Positions 48,831 to 57,439 of a stretch of DNA of 64,000 nt are shown here, piece after piece. The stretch spans positions 62,001 to 126,000 of the forward strand of contig DVEG01000010.1 in assembly GCA_015295835.1 (NCBI GenBank), read 5' to 3'. Within the stretch, counting starts at the first letter, position 1. Each line of letters opens with the position of its first letter. The position numbers and the translations under genes were made by a program. Source of the DNA: Oscillatoriaceae cyanobacterium M7585_C2015_266. GTDB taxonomy: Bacteria > Cyanobacteriota > Cyanobacteriia > Cyanobacteriales > Oscillatoriaceae. The notes below the pieces were generated by a model. It was not told the origin of the DNA and did no database searches. It saw only the letters and a program-made list of their open reading frames with translations.

Positions 48831-49006
48831 GGCAGGCTTTCCGAAGTAGTGGCAACCTGAAAACCCTCCTGAGCAGAGCAGCCTCATACAGTCGAAGTGT
48901 AGAGAGTTGGGAGCGACAGCGGTGAAGTGGAGCGATACTAACCTCGCTGCCGCAGCTTTCAGAAAACAGCAATATGTCCCCGGCGTGTGTCACCAGAGGC
49001 CAAACT

Positions 49007-50278
49007 ATGAATTCTCCACTAGCAAATTCTTTCCAGCAAGCACCCAGTAATTTCAGCATCACTCCGGTACCAAACAATAGCCCTAATTACGAGTCGTGGC
49101 AAGAAGATCTTTCCCACGGCGAAAGGCAAACAAAATCTTGGTCGGGAATGGATGTAGAACGTCTGGCAGATCAACTGGTTGCTGAACTGCAACAGAAAGT
49201 TCAATCTTCGCCGAAAAGCGCCCGTGCAGTAGCCCTGCGAATGGCGAAAGAGAGCCAGCGGATTTGTCAGAAAAGCGATCGCATTCAAACTTCTGGTCAA
49301 GTGCGTTCCTGGCAGCTAGCCTTAGCCCGTCACCGCTTACAAAAATGTCTCGAATACTATCAGCTAGGTTCCAAACAAGGGCGTATAGAGCTGCATAGTA
49401 ACCTCAGCGCCATGGTGTACCGCCATGTTGCCCCCCTGCGCGCTCGTTTGGGCTTTCAGGCTCGCTTTAATCTGATTGAAGACTTCTTGCAAGGCTTCTA
49501 TATGGAATCCCTAAGGGCTTTCCGGCGGGAAAACGAACTCCCAGATGATTACACCCCCCGCACCCAGTTGGAATTGGCAGAATACATGGCTTTCACTGAA
49601 CACTATGCTAAGCGACGGATTAGTTTGCCAGCTCGCGGCAGTCAACAACTGATCGTCTTGCGAGCGCAAGGGTTCGCCTATGGGCAGCCTGCGGAAACTG
49701 TACTAGATATTGAACAAGCAGTGGAATTCCCCAAGGCAGAAGAGGCTGAAGTCCAAAACCGCTCGCAAGCAGCGCAACAAGTCAGAGAACAAATGATTGC
49801 TGATACGGTTGATCCTGCTGAGGCAGTGGTGCGCGATCGCGTCATCTCTGAACTGATCAAATATCTCGAATCCCAAGGTCAAAATGACTGTGTGGATTAT
49901 CTAGTATTGAAGCTTCAAGATATGGCAGCTCAGGAAATCGACGAAATACTGGGCTTGACAGCTCGTCAGCGTGACTACCTGCAACAACGTTTCAAATATC
50001 ACGTCGAAAAGTTTGCCCGCGCTCACAACTGGAAACTTGTACATCAATGGTTGGGTGCCGACTTGGATCAAAATTTGGGTATGCCGCCTCAACAGTGGCA
50101 AGCTTTCCTTAAGCAACTTACCCCCCAACAGCGACAGTTGCTTGAACTTAAGCGTGCCGGAGTTGATGATCGAGAAATCGCTCAAGCTCTGCAATGTACG
50201 CCTAAACAGGTGCAAAAGCGCTGGACTAACCTGTTAGATATGGCATGGGAAGTCCGCAATGGCACTGCGGAGAAATAG
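49007..50278 (+). CDS. HetZ-family regulatory protein
   Basis: About 423 aa from the ATG at 49007, behind AGAGG; a longer frame starts at 48974. Matches HetZ-like proteins: RICQKSDRIQTSGQVRSW, HRLQKCLEYYQLGSKQGR then IELHSNLSAMVYRH, PRTQLELAEYMAFTEHYAKR, and C-terminal ILGLTARQRDYLQQRFKYH. The C-terminus (KRAGVDDREIAQALQCTPKQ) looks like a sigma-factor-type HTH. In heterocyst formers HetZ controls early differentiation; related proteins occur in strains without heterocysts, where the job is unknown. Confidence 0.85.
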   Translation: MNSPLANSFQQAPSNFSITPVPNNSPNYESWQEDLSHGERQTKSWSGMDVERLADQLVAELQQKVQSSPKSARAVALRMAKESQRICQKSDRIQTSGQVRSWQLALARHRLQKCLEYYQLGSKQGRIELHSNLSAMVYRHVAPLRARLGFQARFNLIEDFLQGFYMESLRAFRRENELPDDYTPRTQLELAEYMAFTEHYAKRRISLPARGSQQLIVLRAQGFAYGQPAETVLDIEQAVEFPKAEEAEVQNRSQAAQQVREQMIADTVDPAEAVVRDRVISELIKYLESQGQNDCVDYLVLKLQDMAAQEIDEILGLTARQRDYLQQRFKYHVEKFARAHNWKLVHQWLGADLDQNLGMPPQQWQAFLKQLTPQQRQLLELKRAGVDDREIAQALQCTPKQVQKRWTNLLDMAWEVRNGTAEK

Positions 50279-50726
50279 GGATGAGTGATGAGGGTTTTCT
50301 GTTTGGGGTAGAATGAGCTCATCTCTTCTTACCACTTATCATCAATTCCCACTCAACTCATGCCTTTCTACAATCTCTATCTCCTGCTTGGGCTTTAGGA
50401 GTTTTTAGTGCTCAATAAAAAAACGCTTGCCGCGCTCGCGTTTGGGAATTTGCAAGCTTAGGAAAGCAATAGTTTCGTTTACTTTGATTGCCAGATTAAT
50501 TCAAAACAAAAACTATATTTTCAAATAAATTCAGGTGCTTCCTACCATGCGTAATTTTGAAAAAAAACACAAAATTATCAAAATCTCACTGGCCACTTGA
50601 CCAAGCAAATACGCCCCCATGATTAAGTTGGCAACCTAGGGCTGGAATTAAGATTTCTTCCAGTTGCTCACGTTTAAGAAATATTAAGATATAGTAGAAA
50701 AGAAACCACTTATCCATGAGGCAGTC
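50279..50726. other. Gap between the HetZ-family gene and the PHP gene
   Basis: 448 bases without a convincing gene. One GCGCTCGC octamer at 50442. A minus-strand frame of about 42 codons ending at 50586 (KREQLEEILIPALGCQLNH..) starts from an ATG near 50714 but has no ribosome site and overlaps the PHP leader, so I do not call it. No clear terminator seen. Confidence 0.4.
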
Positions 50727-51461
50727 ATGGCGGTCAAACTCGCTCGCGCTTCCGTTTCTAAAAAGCCAGCAGCACAAGACGTGTCGGGACTCCAAGCAGT
50801 TTTTAAAACAATCAATGCAAGTAGTTGTCCCAAATCGTACAACTTTCACATGCATACAACCTTTTCCGATGGCCAGTTGAAGCCGGAAGAAGTGGTCGAG
50901 CAAGCGATCGCCATTGGTCTAAAAGGGTTGGCCATTACCGACCACCACAGCATCGGCGGCTACCAAGCAGCTCAGCGCTGGCTAGAGTCCCGACAAGTAT
51001 TCGACCGTCAGGACGAAACAACAGCAGTCAGAAATAGCCAGTCTTTACCCCTTCTCTGGACGGGCGTAGAAATTAACGCCGATCTCCTCGGATGCGAAGT
51101 ACATATTCTCGGCTATGCTTTTGACCCCGAACACCCGGCTATGCAGCCCTACCTGCAACATAAAGCACCAGCAGGAGATTACTACAAAGCCTCTACAGTC
51201 ATTACCTCTATTCAAGCAGCCGGAGGTTTGGCTGTTCTTGCACACCCCGCTCGCTATCGTATCGCCGCCGAGCAACTGATTCCAGCTGCCGCAGAATTGG
51301 GCATTGATGGGGTAGAAACCTACTATGCCTATGGCAACCCTAACCCCTGGTATCCCAGTCCTAAACAAACCGAGGAGATAGAAGCACTCAGCGCCGCCTG
51401 GGGTCTGTTAAATACCTGCGGCACTGATACCCACGGTTGCAGTTTACTACAGCGACTTTAA
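50727..51461 (+). CDS. PHP-domain phosphoesterase
   Basis: 244 aa. Metal-binding motifs of the PHP fold in order: HMHTTFSDG, DHHSIGG, GVEINADLLGCEVHILGY, LAHPARY and CGTDTHG. Family members are polymerase-linked nucleases, histidinol phosphatases or 3',5'-nucleoside bisphosphate phosphatases; the layout resembles the last (RNase AM/YciV-like), which degrades pAp and short RNAs. Substrate is inference. ATG preceded by GAGGCAG. Confidence 0.88.
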   Translation: MAVKLARASVSKKPAAQDVSGLQAVFKTINASSCPKSYNFHMHTTFSDGQLKPEEVVEQAIAIGLKGLAITDHHSIGGYQAAQRWLESRQVFDRQDETTAVRNSQSLPLLWTGVEINADLLGCEVHILGYAFDPEHPAMQPYLQHKAPAGDYYKASTVITSIQAAGGLAVLAHPARYRIAAEQLIPAAAELGIDGVETYYAYGNPNPWYPSPKQTEEIEALSAAWGLLNTCGTDTHGCSLLQRL

Positions 51462-51491
51462 AAGGAATAGCAAATAGAAGCGCTCGCCCTC

Positions 51492-51525
51492 AGGCAAAGG
51501 AAAGAATTCTTTCTTTTGCCTTTTT
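51492..51525 (+). terminator. Terminator after the PHP gene
   Basis: AGGCAAAGGAAAGAA pairs with TTCTTTCTTTTGCCT, followed by TTTTAATT. It lies 31 bases after the stop codon. Confidence 0.85.
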
Positions 51526-51718
51526 AATTCCTTTAAATAATAGCTATATATTCCTAAAATCAGGTTTTTGATTTTTAATTTTTCAGTATAAGAAATACTA
51601 TAAAAGCAGCGCTCGCCCTCCTCTAAAAGTAGCACAAAACAACTTCTGCAACCCGGCAACTAGCATCATATTTTTAAGTAAGATATTACAACATCTGCAA
51701 TCCGGGAGAATATTTCAG

Positions 51719-53110
51719 ATGGCCACTCGCTTTCAAGCAATTCTGACAGGCGCTCAACAGTCGCCACCCACCACGTCTGTTGCCACCGGCACCGCTAATT
51801 TTACCATCAGCGATGTAGGAGATGTTCTCAGCTACGAAATAACCATTGCTGGATTAGACTTCGCACCTGCACAGCTTTTACCCCCTCAAACAGTCGATAC
51901 AGCAGATGACGTCACCAACGTTTCCTTTCATGTAGGAGCACGAGGTACAAATGGCCCCATTGTCTTTAGTATTATCAATCCCGCTCAAGATACAAATAAT
52001 TTCAGAATTGTCAATAATCCCGATGGTTCAGTAAAACTTATCGGAAATTGGGACATCCTCGATCCTGCCAATCAGCCGATTAGTAATTTTGCTGCCAAAC
52101 TAAGATCTACTGCTTCAGGCGCCGATACTGAGCTCTACTTAAATGTTTACACTAATCGTTTCCCAACAGGTGAAATTCGCGGTCAAATTACTGCTGAAAT
52201 AATTATTAACATTATTCGAGGAACTGGTGGCAACGATACCCTTCTAGGAACCCTAGAAAACGATACCATATTCGGGGAAGGCGGCAATGATATTATCTTT
52301 GGCAGTGGTGGCAATGACTTACTCTATGGCAATGAAGGTGGCGACAGCATTGATGGGAGTGCAGGCAACGATATTCTCGTTGGCAATGATAATAATGATT
52401 ATCTTTTTGACGTAGAGGGGGAAAATATATTTTATGGCAATACTGGGAAAGATCTTATAATTGCCGGAGGAGGTAACGATACTATATTTGGCGGCAAAGA
52501 TAATGACTCGATCGCTGAAAGTGCTGGCGATGATATTGTCTCTGGAAACTTGGGAGACGATAGCATTTTTGGCGGCAATGGAAGAGATAGCCTCTTCGGC
52601 AATGTTGACAATGATTCGCTGTTTGGAGGAAGTGACAGAGATACTCTTTTCGGCGGCAAAGATTCAGATTACCTCGTCGGCGGTATTGGCAATGATTTTA
52701 TAAATGGGGATTTAGGTAATGATAGTTTGATTGGCATTGATCCTACTGCTGAAAATCCCGGAGATCGAGAAATTGATATCTTGATTGGCGGTGGGGGCGT
52801 AGATGTTTTCATTCTAGGCGAAACCGGTAAAACCTATTACAATGACGGCAATGATACTACTTCTGGCACGCGCGATTATGCTTTAATTAAAGACTTTGTA
52901 ATTGGACAAGATATTCTCCAATTGGGTGGTAGCGCTACGGATTACCTTCTTGAAAATTCCCCTAGGAATTTACCCCAAGGAACAGCTATTTATCTAAAGG
53001 CTACTGGAGGAGGGAATGACGCCCAAAATCAACCGCCAAATGAACTGATTGCGATCGTACAACTGACGGCTCAACTGTCTCTTGAACTTTCTTCTTTCCG
53101 GTTCGTATAA
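51719..53110 (+). CDS. CHRD-domain protein with RTX calcium-binding repeats
   Basis: 463 aa secreted-type protein. The CHRD domain (residues about 3-155, FQAILTGAQQSPP to YTNRFPTGEIRGQI) is followed by many RTX nonapeptides of the GGxGxD type (GTGGNDTLLG, GEGGNDIIFG, GSGGNDLLYG and so on) over about 165-345. RTX proteins leave by type I secretion and bind calcium outside the cell, which fits the lack of an N-terminal signal. C-terminal 100 residues resemble the usual secretion tail. No transporter genes are next to it. Confidence 0.9.
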   Translation: MATRFQAILTGAQQSPPTTSVATGTANFTISDVGDVLSYEITIAGLDFAPAQLLPPQTVDTADDVTNVSFHVGARGTNGPIVFSIINPAQDTNNFRIVNNPDGSVKLIGNWDILDPANQPISNFAAKLRSTASGADTELYLNVYTNRFPTGEIRGQITAEIIINIIRGTGGNDTLLGTLENDTIFGEGGNDIIFGSGGNDLLYGNEGGDSIDGSAGNDILVGNDNNDYLFDVEGENIFYGNTGKDLIIAGGGNDTIFGGKDNDSIAESAGDDIVSGNLGDDSIFGGNGRDSLFGNVDNDSLFGGSDRDTLFGGKDSDYLVGGIGNDFINGDLGNDSLIGIDPTAENPGDREIDILIGGGGVDVFILGETGKTYYNDGNDTTSGTRDYALIKDFVIGQDILQLGGSATDYLLENSPRNLPQGTAIYLKATGGGNDAQNQPPNELIAIVQLTAQLSLELSSFRFV

Positions 53111-53168
53111 TTGTGCCCTTTGAAAGCTTTTATAATTAATAACATATTTTTTATATTTTTGAAGGATT

Positions 53169-53615
53169 ATGTTTTTTGAATTTGAATCAGATTTTGTCAA
53201 TAATCTAAGGTGCATTCCTATGCTAGTTCGGTTTAAATTAGATACTTGCGGTGTGAAACTGAAACTTAATCAGTGGAATCACTTTAGTAAAAAAGAACGG
53301 CAATTATTAGTTGAGCTACCTTGCACAACGCCAGAGGAAATACAAGCTTATCGAAATAAGTTGCTACAATTAGTATTAGAACGTGAAGGAACACAGGCTA
53401 CTGAGTTTCCTATTCAGGAGAATCCACCCTGGATGGATGAAAAAAATGTGCCGTATGCAGTGCAGGAAAAGGCACAGTCTTTGGGAGTAGCGATCGCACC
53501 CGAAAAGTGGGCAAACCTCACGCCTTTACAGCGTTTTGCCCTAATTAAACTCAGCAGTTCTAATCACGAAAATAGGAATTTTTTACCCGCTCTCAAAGAA
53601 TTTCATTTGGCTTAA
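53169..53615 (+). CDS. narM: Nitrate reductase-associated protein (NarM-like)
   Basis: 148 aa. FEFESDFVNNLRCIPMLVRFKLDTCGVKLKL and LTPLQRFALIKLSSSNHENR are the hallmarks of the cyanobacterial nitrate-reductase-associated family. In Synechococcus the narM product is needed for active nitrate reductase. No nitrate genes are next to it here, and I do not see an NtcA box (GTA-N8-TAC) in the upstream gap. Start at 53169 follows TTTTGAAGGATT. The internal ATG at 53220 would cut the conserved N-terminus. Confidence 0.83.
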   Translation: MFFEFESDFVNNLRCIPMLVRFKLDTCGVKLKLNQWNHFSKKERQLLVELPCTTPEEIQAYRNKLLQLVLEREGTQATEFPIQENPPWMDEKNVPYAVQEKAQSLGVAIAPEKWANLTPLQRFALIKLSSSNHENRNFLPALKEFHLA

Positions 53616-53666
53616 TTTTCTCACAGCGAGATAAAGCGAGATAAAAGAAATGCGCTATACTCGGTG

Positions 53667-53813
53667 TCAGAAAGACATAAGCGATTCTCCCGTACTTAAA
53701 CAGACATGGCTATCTTTGCAGTCTTTTGGACTTTCGTAGAACTCACTAGCAAAAGCCCAGTTTCCTAAATCGAGAACTTTCCGGTAGAATTTCCTTGCTT
53801 GTTGTTTAAGAAT
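53667..53813 (-). other. Coding-like fragment without start (minus strand)
   Basis: 48 sense codons between stops with protein-like composition (ARKFYRKVLDLGNWAFASEF, ESPKDCKDSHVC), in the gap between narM and the kinase gene. No start codon or ribosome site is seen. It may be a gene relic or chance. Confidence 0.25.
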
Positions 53814-53892
53814 CTATAATACCGAAATCATTTAAAATAACGGCTTAAACTTATCTCCTCTTTCCCGAATTCCAAGATTTGGGGATTTACTT

Positions 53893-55332
53893 ATGCACAC
53901 GACTTCGCCTCTTGCCAACGGTACAATCCTAGATAGACGCTACAAGATTTTGCGCGAATTGGGGCGCGGTGGATTTGGGCGCACATACCTCGCTGAAGAT
54001 ATCCGTCGTTACAACGAGCGCTGTATACTCAAGGAATTTGCCCCTCTGGTTACAAGCAGTAGTGAATTGCAAAAAGCTAGAGAGCTATTCGAGCGAGAAG
54101 CGGCAACCCTCTACACCCTTAATCACCCTCAAATTCCCCGCTTTCGAGAATTGTTGCCCGTCAGCGTTGCAGGAGGCGAATCTCTATTTTTAGTACAAGA
54201 TTATATAGAAGGTGAAAGCTATTGGCAGATTCTTAACTCCCGCCTCAAACAGGGCAGGGTGTTTAGCGAGTCAGAAGTGATACAATTATTGCTGCAAATA
54301 CTGCCTGTTTTGCAGTATATCCATTCACAAAATGTTATCCATCGCGATATTTCCCCAGACAACATCATCCAGCGTAGTTATGATAAACTGCCGATTTTGA
54401 TTGACTTCGGTTCGGTTAAGCAGGTTGCTGTCAATGCTATCTCACAAGTAACTGGAAAATCTTTCGGTACGGTAGTGGGTAAGGATGGTTATATACCTGA
54501 AGAACAAATACGTTTGGGGAAGGTTTATCCTGCTAGTGATTTGTATTCCCTAGCAGTGACGGTGCTAGTGTTGTTAACCGGAAAAGCTCCGAAAAATCTT
54601 TATGATGTTGCTAATGGGGTTTGGCGCTGGAAGCAAGAAGTTAAAGTAAGCCCGAAATTAGAGGCGGTGCTGGATAAAATGCTGGCATACCGAGTGCGCG
54701 AGCGCTATCAAGAAGCTCGTGAAGTACTACAAGTGCTTCAGCCTTCTGTCACTCAAAATTCTTATGCTTTTACCCAGATGGCAACACAAATTGTCGCTCC
54801 CGGCTGGCATAAAATTACTAACGCAGTTTCTCAAATAGCAACGCGCATTGCATCTGGCGGAAAATCGAAACCTCCGAAACCTCAAAGTTCACCTTCCCAA
54901 CCTGACAATTTACTTTATTGGCGAGCACTCGCTCAAGGAATGAGTGTTGTAATAGTGCCTGCACTTGTTATTTTAGCTGTAATAAAATCGAATTTGTTTT
55001 CATTGCTGCCCAATATTTCTTTACCTTCGCCTCCTGAGATATCTCTGCCACTGCCTAATATTTCTTTGCCGTCTATCCCTTTCCCTTCTAATCCAGTTTC
55101 CTCTCATCCATCAAACTCGAACCAATCCGAAAAGGAAAGGCGGATAAAAATACGCCAACGTATTAAGGATCTGAAACTGGATGAAGGAAATTTTTACCAG
55201 CAAGTTGACGAGTTATTTTACGCGCAACACCCTGAATTAAATCGGCGCAGTTTGACTAACAACTCCGAAGATGCCGAATTACGAGAAAAATGGTATGATA
55301 TTGCGGAGAGTTTGCTAGAACAGCAACAATAA
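53893..55332 (+). CDS. Serine/threonine protein kinase (Hanks type), membrane-anchored
   Basis: 479 aa. Kinase domain 15-290: GRGGFGRTY loop (24-32), ATP lysine K47, E69, HRDISPDN with catalytic D152, DFG 171-173. Then a transmembrane helix about 346-366, a Pro/Ser-rich linker (repeated LPSPPEISLPLPNISLPS pattern) and a charged helical outer domain of about 65 residues. All catalytic residues are intact. It probably senses an external signal; the target is unknown. Typical cyanobacterial Spk-type protein. Confidence 0.92.
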   Translation: MHTTSPLANGTILDRRYKILRELGRGGFGRTYLAEDIRRYNERCILKEFAPLVTSSSELQKARELFEREAATLYTLNHPQIPRFRELLPVSVAGGESLFLVQDYIEGESYWQILNSRLKQGRVFSESEVIQLLLQILPVLQYIHSQNVIHRDISPDNIIQRSYDKLPILIDFGSVKQVAVNAISQVTGKSFGTVVGKDGYIPEEQIRLGKVYPASDLYSLAVTVLVLLTGKAPKNLYDVANGVWRWKQEVKVSPKLEAVLDKMLAYRVRERYQEAREVLQVLQPSVTQNSYAFTQMATQIVAPGWHKITNAVSQIATRIASGGKSKPPKPQSSPSQPDNLLYWRALAQGMSVVIVPALVILAVIKSNLFSLLPNISLPSPPEISLPLPNISLPSIPFPSNPVSSHPSNSNQSEKERRIKIRQRIKDLKLDEGNFYQQVDELFYAQHPELNRRSLTNNSEDAELREKWYDIAESLLEQQQ

Positions 55333-55383
55333 CAATATTGATATTGATATGCGCTTTCCCAAAATGCCAAGCTAATGCTTGAC

Positions 55384-55683
55384 TTATTTTAATTTTTGTG
55401 CTACTGCCAGCGCCGCTTCTAATTCTGGCTGCGTCAGACTGGTAATGACAAAAACTTCCTGTACCGTTTTCCCCTGTCTAGCCAGTAATTTGAATCCTCC
55501 GCGAATCGGCACTGACACCCGCAATGTTAAACGAGGGGTATGCCCTCTTACCTGCCCGATGACGCCAGGAGTTATGGTTTGTATGCCTTGATGTTTGCTC
55601 AGGCGAGCTAATATCGGTATCAAACCAGGAATGTGAGTCGAATGATTCATTACTAATCGCCCAGTAGATGATTGATTGCTCAT
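55384..55683 (-). CDS. DUF2103 family protein
   Basis: 99 aa. HIPGLIPILARLSKHQGIQT, TPGVIGQVRG and LRVSVPIRGGFKLLARQGKT match the DUF2103 family of cyanobacterial and archaeal predicted metal-binding proteins. Basic and soluble. Downstream of clpS on the same strand, 88 bases apart. Function unknown. Confidence 0.82.
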   Translation of the reverse strand: MSNQSSTGRLVMNHSTHIPGLIPILARLSKHQGIQTITPGVIGQVRGHTPRLTLRVSVPIRGGFKLLARQGKTVQEVFVITSLTQPELEAALAVAQKLK

Positions 55684-55771
55684 AGATGGTTGCCAAAATA
55701 CGACTTTTCTATATTCTTATGGCTTTACCATCTATAAGCAATCTGCGACTGGGGAAAGTTTTATTTCTCAT

Positions 55772-56098
55772 CTAGGCCTTTTCTAGAGGGGCCATCGTTA
55801 AGCCAGCGCGACTGAGTTGCTGGTGGTAAAGTTCAGCTTGCTCTTGGGGGCCAACCCAAACAGTAGCTTGGCCTTCGTAGTGGACTTGATTGGTTAGTTC
55901 CCAAGCGCGATCGCTTGTCATACAAGGTATGTACTTCATTAAGCACTGCGCTACGTGCTGGAACGTATTAAAGTCGTCGTTGAGTACGATTACTTTGTAA
56001 TTGGGATAAGGTTTGCGGGTTACTTGACTAGATCGCTCTGGAGCTATAGTCGGAAAAGTGGCCATAGCACAAACAGCTCTGAAAACTTCTGTATTCAT
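55772..56098 (-). CDS. clpS: ATP-dependent Clp protease adaptor ClpS (ClpS2-like)
   Basis: Adaptor that delivers N-degron substrates to ClpC/ClpA. 108 aa; a second possible start is at 56065. The ClpS core has YKVIVLNDDFNTFQHVAQCLMKYIPCM and ends YHQQLSRAGLTMAPLEKA. The motif NDDFNTF and VHYEGQATVWVG agree better with the second cyanobacterial paralogue (ClpS2) than with the ClpS1 type; this is from memory of the family. Confidence 0.9.
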   Translation of the reverse strand: MNTEVFRAVCAMATFPTIAPERSSQVTRKPYPNYKVIVLNDDFNTFQHVAQCLMKYIPCMTSDRAWELTNQVHYEGQATVWVGPQEQAELYHQQLSRAGLTMAPLEKA

Positions 56099-56303
56099 TA
56101 TCTAAAAATTCTTTATTTAGTATATTACAATAGCCGAGAGTGAGAATTTAATAATTTATTTTTTATTTTTTATTTTTTAAAAAATTTATTTATATTCAGC
56201 GCTGGCGCGAGTACAGATTCAACTGCTCAAACAGTCAAAATCTTCCCGCTGCTGCAAATCATTCACCCATACCAGGCATGTAAAACGATCTAAAAACTAC
56301 AAA

Positions 56304-56322
56304 ACCCTCTTTGAAAGAGGGT
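56304..56322 (-). terminator. Hairpin after tRNA-Pro
   Basis: ACCCTCTT and AAGAGGGT form an 8-bp stem around TGA. On the minus strand TTTTGTAGTTTTT follows. About 30 bases downstream of the tRNA. Confidence 0.75.
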
Positions 56323-56351
56323 CTTGTTTGGGGTATTGCATTATTCTAAAG

Positions 56352-56425
56352 TCGGAGCGGCGGGATTTGAACCCACGACCCCTACTACCCCAAAGTAGTG
56401 CGCTACCAAGCTGCGCTACGCCCCG
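56352..56425 (-). tRNA. tRNA-Pro (UGG anticodon)
   Basis: 74 nt on the minus strand. Acceptor stem CGGGGCG pairs with CGCTCCG, discriminator A. D-loop AGCTTGGTAGC, anticodon stem-loop CTACT-TTGGGGT-AGTAG with anticodon TGG, T-arm GTGGGTTCAAATCCC. CCA is not encoded. Fold is complete, so it is a functional proline tRNA. Confidence 0.96.
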
Positions 56426-56620
56426 TTGAGCTTTATTATACTAACACTGTTTTTTCAAAAAAGCAAGTAGATCTAAAAAATTTTTAGAACTTGAAAGAGG
56501 CCAATGGCCACGCTGCGGCCCATGGTGACGAGCAGAACAATCGCAAGAAGAGTGTGCGAGCTTCTCTATCGATATACTAGAAGCTATTATCACCAAACAA
56601 TGACTTAAAAAATAGGGAAG

Positions 56621-57106
56621 ATGAGCAACCAAGTCTCCGATATCGTGGTGAAAACGATCGACGGGAAAGAGAAAACACTCGGCGAATACGCAGGAAATGT
56701 TCTGCTGATCGTTAATGTCGCCTCTTACTGCGGCTATACCCCCCAATATGCCGGATTGGAAAAGTTGCACCAGCAGTACAAAGGAGCAGGGTTGCGAGTT
56801 TTGGGCTTCCCCTGTAATGATTTTGGGGGGCAAGAACCGGGAACTAATGAGGAAATTAAGCAATTCTGCTCCACAAAGTACGGCGTTACTTTCGAGTTGT
56901 TCGATAAAGTCCATGCTAAAGGACCGCAGCAACACCCTCTATACGCTCGACTCACCAGTGCAGTTAATCCTCCCGGAGATGTTTCTTGGAATTTTGAAAA
57001 ATTTCTGGTTGGCAAAAATGGGGAGATAGTTGCTCGTTTCAAGAGCAGCGTTAAACCGGATTCGCCAGAATTGATAGAGGCGATCGAAAAGGAACTTGCT
57101 AAGTAA
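56621..57106 (+). CDS. Glutathione peroxidase-family thiol peroxidase
   Basis: 161 aa. Cysteine version of GPx: peroxidatic Cys37 in NVASYCGYTPQY, Gln71 in GGQEPG, Trp123 and Asn124 in SWNFEKF. A resolving Cys is probably C83 (KQFCSTKYGVTF), so it may depend on thioredoxin or NADPH rather than glutathione, as shown for other cyanobacterial members. ATG 56621 follows AGGGAAG. Terminator downstream. Confidence 0.93.
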   Translation: MSNQVSDIVVKTIDGKEKTLGEYAGNVLLIVNVASYCGYTPQYAGLEKLHQQYKGAGLRVLGFPCNDFGGQEPGTNEEIKQFCSTKYGVTFELFDKVHAKGPQQHPLYARLTSAVNPPGDVSWNFEKFLVGKNGEIVARFKSSVKPDSPELIEAIEKELAK

Positions 57107-57135
57107 TTAAGTAGATACAAATAATCGCCTATCCC

Positions 57136-57167
57136 AACCGGTTTTTTTATAAACCGGTTTTTTTTAC
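57136..57167 (+). terminator. Terminator after gpx
   Basis: AACCGGTTT (57136-57144) pairs with AAACCGGTT (57151-57159), followed by TTTTTTTT. Clear intrinsic terminator. It shares the AACCGGTT core with the dispersed palindromes. Confidence 0.88.
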
Positions 57168-57325
57168 AGCCGATAATCTAGAATTATGGAAATAGTATAA
57201 AATATATATAACGTACCCTCAAACCCTCATCAATTAGAGAATACTAAATAATAATTTTTGAAGCCTGTTTACACAATTAAAAAAATAGCTTTATAAAAAG
57301 CAATTCAGGAGAGGTTGGAATTGGT

Positions 57326-57406
57326 ATGGCGGCAAGAAAAGTCAAGAAAAGAAAAATAGAGCGATCGCCTTCTGAAAGAAAAGATAATTCCAGTGATAAA
57401 ATATAA
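57326..57406 (+). CDS. Possible 26-aa basic leader peptide before the Uma2 gene
   Basis: ATG with AGGAGAGG 9-16 bases upstream; encodes MAARKVKKRKIERSPSERKD then six more residues and a stop, 33 bases before the next gene. Very basic. It contains one HIP1 site. May be a real small ORF or chance; nothing else in the 333-base gap beyond the gpx terminator. Confidence 0.25.
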   Translation: MAARKVKKRKIERSPSERKDNSSDKI

Positions 57407-57439
57407 TAAAATATAACAGTAAGTCTGGAGAATCACGCC

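Noticed and set aside
48817-49077. 86-codon minus-strand frame overlapping the start of the HetZ-family gene
   Set aside because: Overlaps the real gene start and the folded segment, has odd composition (many Arg, Leu, Cys), and no ribosome site. May hold decayed transposase tail but not supportable as a gene.
50586-50714. 42-codon minus-strand frame MDKWFLFYYILIFLKREQ..
   Set aside because: Starts inside the leader of the PHP gene, no Shine-Dalgarno; partly protein-like but too short to support.
53111-53168. NtcA site before the narM-like gene
   Set aside because: No GTA-N8-TAC in the short spacer; the GTA at the end of the RTX gene has no partner TAC at the right distance.
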